Source: Clostridiales bacterium (lineage in GTDB: Bacteria; Bacillota; Clostridia; Oscillospirales; Acutalibacteraceae). From it: 7,002 bases of DNA. Positions 5,269 through 7,002 of this stretch are shown here, one piece after another (position 1 is the stretch's first letter; each line of letters opens with the position of its first letter). The stretch is taken from positions 1-7,002 of the forward strand of contig JAGZMM010000009.1 of the NCBI GenBank assembly GCA_018364155.1, in the 5' to 3' direction. The translations under genes were made by a program, and so were the position numbers. Under the pieces are notes generated by a model. It did no database searches. It was not told where the DNA came from and saw nothing but the letters and a program-made list of their open reading frames with translations.

Positions 5269-5280
5269 AAACATATGTTC
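5269..5280. promoter_or_regulatory. Candidate LexA operator (SOS box) upstream of the phage regulator
   Basis: On the minus strand GAACATATGTTT matches the symmetric LexA core GAACATATGTTC at 11 of 12 positions. It lies about 86 nt upstream of the regulator start codon. A TTGACC (5304-5299) sits 18 nt before it, so the palindrome would occupy the -10 region of such a promoter. That is the usual arrangement for repression. The -10 itself is weak (GAACAT), so the promoter is uncertain. Confidence 0.45.
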
Positions 5281-5583
5281 TCATAAAATATGTTTTGCGG
5301 TCAAAAAGCATATAATTACAGGAATTCTTTTGCTAGTTTTACTATATCGTTTTTCCTTGCTTTTGACCATGGATTTGACCATTCTTTGCACAAAGCCTGC
5401 AAGAAAAATAGCATATACCCCTTCCGAAGCAAAACAAAACCAAACGTTTCCCCTCATATCAATCTTTACTGTTTCCTTCACGTCAATGAAATCGTTGTGT
5501 TGGAAAAATCCCCATCATCTCCGGGAATTTAATCCGTTGTAAACAGCTACGGGACAAAAACCCAGTGCAATGAAATCCATTCA

Positions 5584-5619
5584 TGTATACGTCAAGTAAC
5601 GGACTTCGGACGATATACA
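5584..5619. repeat. Inverted repeat with 10-bp arms
   Basis: TGTATACGTC (5584-5593) pairs with GACG-A-TATACA (5609-5619) with a single bulged base. The 15-nt loop contains part of a tandem CGGAC-TT-CGGAC. No U-run follows on either strand. It lies in the gene-free stretch, so it may be an operator, a decayed element end or chance. Confidence 0.4.
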
Positions 5620-5801
5620 CCATTTTCGTCCCGATACGATCCCAGTTCATATGGGCGAACCAAACCACACGCAGCATATGTAAAACACTTGCGTAGCCTT
5701 CCATTCGTTTATCTTTGCCGATGCAAACGATGCCGGCCTGTATAGAACCAGCGCTTTGCCCTTCGAAGACCCTCAGGAAAGTGGATGCTTTTTTATGAAA
5801 C

Positions 5802-5840
5802 AAATCGGCCCGCCGCAAACTTTTAGCGGCAGGCCGATTT
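5802..5840 (-). terminator. Intrinsic terminator of the AraC-family gene
   Basis: AAATCGGCC (5802-5810) pairs with GGCCGATTT (5832-5840). After one mismatch, GCCGC (5812-5816) pairs with GCGGC (5826-5830), closing on a 9-nt loop. On the minus strand the stem is followed by a weak U-rich tract (its 3' arm ends in ATTT, then GTTTC). It lies about 57 nt downstream of the AraC-family stop codon. The stem also ends in a T-run on the plus strand, so it could act both ways. Confidence 0.65.
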
Positions 5841-5853
5841 TGCATGCAAAATC
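5836..5853. repeat. Perfect 18-bp palindrome overlapping the terminator arm
   Basis: GATTTTGCATGCAAAATC is its own reverse complement. Its left five bases are the end of the terminator stem (5832-5840). It could be a dimeric repressor site, or could form an alternative RNA hairpin that excludes the terminator stem. Confidence 0.5.
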
Positions 5854-5896
5854 AAGAGGGGTGATAGTAGAAATGAAGCGATCCTATCCATACCAG

Positions 5897-6673
5897 TCAA
5901 GCTTGGTAATTGCGAATCAATTCCAAAGGGGTGATCCCAAGGTTGCGCTTAAAGTCCTTAATCAAATGAGGCTGGTCGTAGTAACCGGTAATATCTATAA
6001 GGTCAGCCGAACTTGTCTGTAGCGAAGTGAGAATTTCCAGGCACTTCTGGAAACGCACAATGCTCAGTGCCATCTTTGGCCCAATACCAAAATGCTTTAA
6101 AAAGAGTCGTTGGCACTGTCGTGGGCTAAAATGAAGCAAAGCATACAATTCTTTTGTAGAAAAGTATTCCTGGTCGGAAAGAATGTGAAACAAAGTGGTG
6201 AATACATCCGGCTTTTTCTTTTCTGTTTTCTTAGCCAAAAACTGTTTCAAGTATACATCCGCCTTGTCAAAGGATAATGAAAAAAAGAGAGCCTCGTCAA
6301 AATCTTCATATATCGTCCTAATTGGCACAAAGGTATCCATCGCATCTGTCGCCGGTCGGCCTGTTAATTGAGAGAATGCGCCTGGCGTCAACCGCGCGCC
6401 GATAAAGTACGCCGGCATTTTCAAATCGAAGTGAAAATCGGTCCGGCTCATTCCTGCAAATCCGATCTTTTTTTCCTGAAAATTTGCAACCAAGTCGATA
6501 CACCCGTCAGCTGCAATGATATTTTGAACGGTTACTTCGCAGGAGGAAACCGGCTGCATTGTCCAAAAACAGAGTACAAAACCGCCGCATTCCGGCGCCG
6601 CCGTTTCCGCATACGTTACATGTTGGGAAAATGCATGATTTAATAAATACGGAATCTGTAAGGGATAGTACAT
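5897..6673 (-). CDS. AraC/XylS-family transcriptional regulator (258 aa)
   Basis: The C-terminal part (about 160-258) is a two-helix-turn-helix AraC DNA-binding domain. The first unit is FSTKELYALLHFSPRQCQRL, then FLKHFGIGPKMAL; the linker helix is VRFQKCLEIL; the second unit is ADLIDITGYYDQPHLIKDFK, then NLGITPLELI. The N-terminal part (about 1-150) resembles the DUF6597-type sensor domain: CFWTMQP, then IIAADGCIDLV and FIGARLTPGAFSQL (compare 'PDGC.DLV' and 'G.R..PG' in the family). Total length is normal. ATG 6673 has AGGTGA with a 5-nt spacer; a GTG three codons upstream (6682) has no good ribosome binding site. The gene is a single unit with its own promoter (6764-6792) and terminator (5802-5840). 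The inducer and targets are unknown; no enzyme or transporter gene is adjacent. The gene is richer in A+T than the phage block. Confidence 0.85.
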   Translation of the reverse strand: MYYPLQIPYLLNHAFSQHVTYAETAAPECGGFVLCFWTMQPVSSCEVTVQNIIAADGCIDLVANFQEKKIGFAGMSRTDFHFDLKMPAYFIGARLTPGAFSQLTGRPATDAMDTFVPIRTIYEDFDEALFFSLSFDKADVYLKQFLAKKTEKKKPDVFTTLFHILSDQEYFSTKELYALLHFSPRQCQRLFLKHFGIGPKMALSIVRFQKCLEILTSLQTSSADLIDITGYYDQPHLIKDFKRNLGITPLELIRNYQA

Positions 6674-6684
6674 AATCGTCACCT

Positions 6685-6719
6685 ATATGGATGAACCGCC
6701 ATATGCAGAATAACCATAT
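6685..6719. promoter_or_regulatory. CCATAT repeats in the AraC-gene leader, possible operator
   Basis: ATATGG (6685-6690) and CCATAT (6699-6704) form an inverted repeat with an 8-nt spacer. A further CCATAT at 6714-6719 repeats the second arm 15 nt away. The sites lie between the predicted promoter and the start codon. Autoregulation by the AraC protein is a possibility, inferred only. Confidence 0.3.
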
Positions 6720-6763
6720 ATTCGCCTCTCTTAAAATGGCACAGCCCTAAGTTGTCTATAGTA

Positions 6764-6792
6764 ATTATATCATAGCCTTGTATGCTCGTCTA
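6764..6792 (-). promoter_or_regulatory. Promoter of the AraC-family gene (extended -10)
   Basis: On the minus strand TAGACG (6792-6787; 4 of 6 to consensus) is followed by a 17-nt spacer and a perfect TATAAT (6769-6764). A TG one base ahead of the -10 (6772-6771) makes it an extended -10. The predicted leader is about 80 nt and includes the CCATAT repeats. Confidence 0.7.
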
Positions 6793-6846
6793 TCCGGTAA
6801 TGCCATCCAGCTTAAAAGCTAGGATCTCTGGTTTTTTCTGCTAAAG

Positions 6847-6884
6847 AAAGAACGCCCTGCACCATATGGTGCAGGGCGCTCTTT
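6847..6884 (-). terminator. Strong intrinsic terminator, near-perfect palindrome
   Basis: Positions 6853-6878 form a perfect 26-bp palindrome (arm CGCCCTGCACCAT). After one mismatch it is extended by AAAGA (6847-6851) / TCTTT (6880-6884). On the minus strand the stem runs into GTTCTTTCTTTAGC, a U-rich tail. It lies 25 nt after the stop of the right-hand gene and terminates that transcript before the AraC-gene promoter. Its symmetry means that it could work on either strand. Confidence 0.85.
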
Positions 6885-6908
6885 GCATGTTAGGGATAGG
6901 ATGTTTGC

Positions 6909-7002
6909 TTATCTGCTGAGGGTGAAGGTGATGGTCTTACCAGAATCCACCCACACACCGTCATTGCCCTGATACTTCAGGTCAAGGGTGCGCTTGCCAG
7001 CA
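6909..7002 (-). CDS. C-terminus of an unidentified protein (partial)
   Basis: The minus-strand frame entering from the right edge reads AGKRTLDLKYQGNDGVWVDS, then GKTITFTLSR and TAA (6911-6909). The 31 visible residues alternate polar and hydrophobic positions, consistent with a C-terminal beta-rich domain such as an Ig-like or carbohydrate-binding fold of a secreted or surface protein. The fragment is too short to prove this. A strong terminator follows directly, supporting that this is a genuine gene end. The coding frame is chosen because it runs open into a stop immediately followed by a terminator. Confidence 0.65.
   Translation of the reverse strand, partial: AGKRTLDLKYQGNDGVWVDSGKTITFTLSR

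Larger units (their letters stand above)
5184..5870. other. A+T-rich stretch without a convincing gene
   Basis: This stretch holds the regulator leader and ribosome binding site, a LexA-like site (5269-5280) and a second inverted repeat around it: AAAACATAT at 5268-5276 with ATATGTTTT at 5288-5296. It also holds an inverted repeat at 5584-5619 and the terminator at 5802-5840. Open frames of 66-120 codons occur on both strands, but none has a good ribosome binding site or a recognisable family. The base composition is distinctly more A+T-rich than the phage block. A decayed gene cannot be excluded. Confidence 0.5.

Noticed and set aside
5483..5845. 120-codon minus-strand frame in the gene-free stretch
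   Set aside because: Begins inside the terminator hairpin, has no ribosome binding site and no recognisable motif.
5873..6022. Plus-strand frame MKRSYPYQSS with a GAGGGG-type ribosome binding site
   Set aside because: A fair ribosome binding site precedes it, but it lies entirely antisense to the 3' end of the AraC-family gene and its sequence has no family resemblance.
1..7002. CRISPR array, tRNA, rRNA or insertion sequence
   Set aside because: No regularly spaced repeats, no cloverleaf with a CCA end, no ribosomal RNA motifs and no transposase-like protein were found on either strand.

Overview
The window looks like a piece of a Firmicutes chromosome, most likely a gut-type member of the Clostridia. 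This rests on GGAGG-type ribosome binding sites, the protein families present and moderate base composition; no genus-level marker is visible. All recognisable genes lie on the minus strand, so transcription runs from high to low coordinates.

The core (about 295-5183) is a compact siphovirus-type late-gene block. In transcription order it contains a small sigma-region-4-like phage regulator, a short SPP1 gp6-like portal protein, a gp6/DnaT-like head-tail connector, a head-closure protein, an HK97 gp10-like protein, a tail terminator ('minor capsid protein') and a phi13-family major tail tube protein. It ends with the G/GT tail-assembly chaperone pair. The connector-to-terminator genes overlap by 1-4 bases (ATGA or TGATG junctions), as in a translationally coupled operon. 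The chaperone pair carries a textbook -1 programmed frameshift signal: T TTT TTC, a 6-nt spacer and a 7-bp stem. It fuses a 71-residue C-terminal extension to the 157-residue G protein.

What is missing is as telling as what is present. No terminase lies between regulator and portal, no major capsid protein or protease lies between portal and connector, and no tape measure follows GT. Every remaining gene is nonetheless open and has good start signals. The block is therefore either a recently deleted prophage remnant or a domesticated, headless phage-derived locus. A LexA-box-like palindrome lies upstream of the regulator and a related one lies inside its 3' end, suggesting SOS or phage-type control.

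Left of the block are a structured 57-nt hairpin, a promoter and the first 19 codons of a gene for an exported protein. Right of it is a roughly 700-nt A+T-richer stretch with no convincing gene. An AraC-family regulator with its own terminator and extended -10 promoter follows, then a near-perfect hairpin terminator, then the last 30 codons of another protein that runs off the window. The AraC region has visibly lower G+C than the phage block, so the two probably have different histories.
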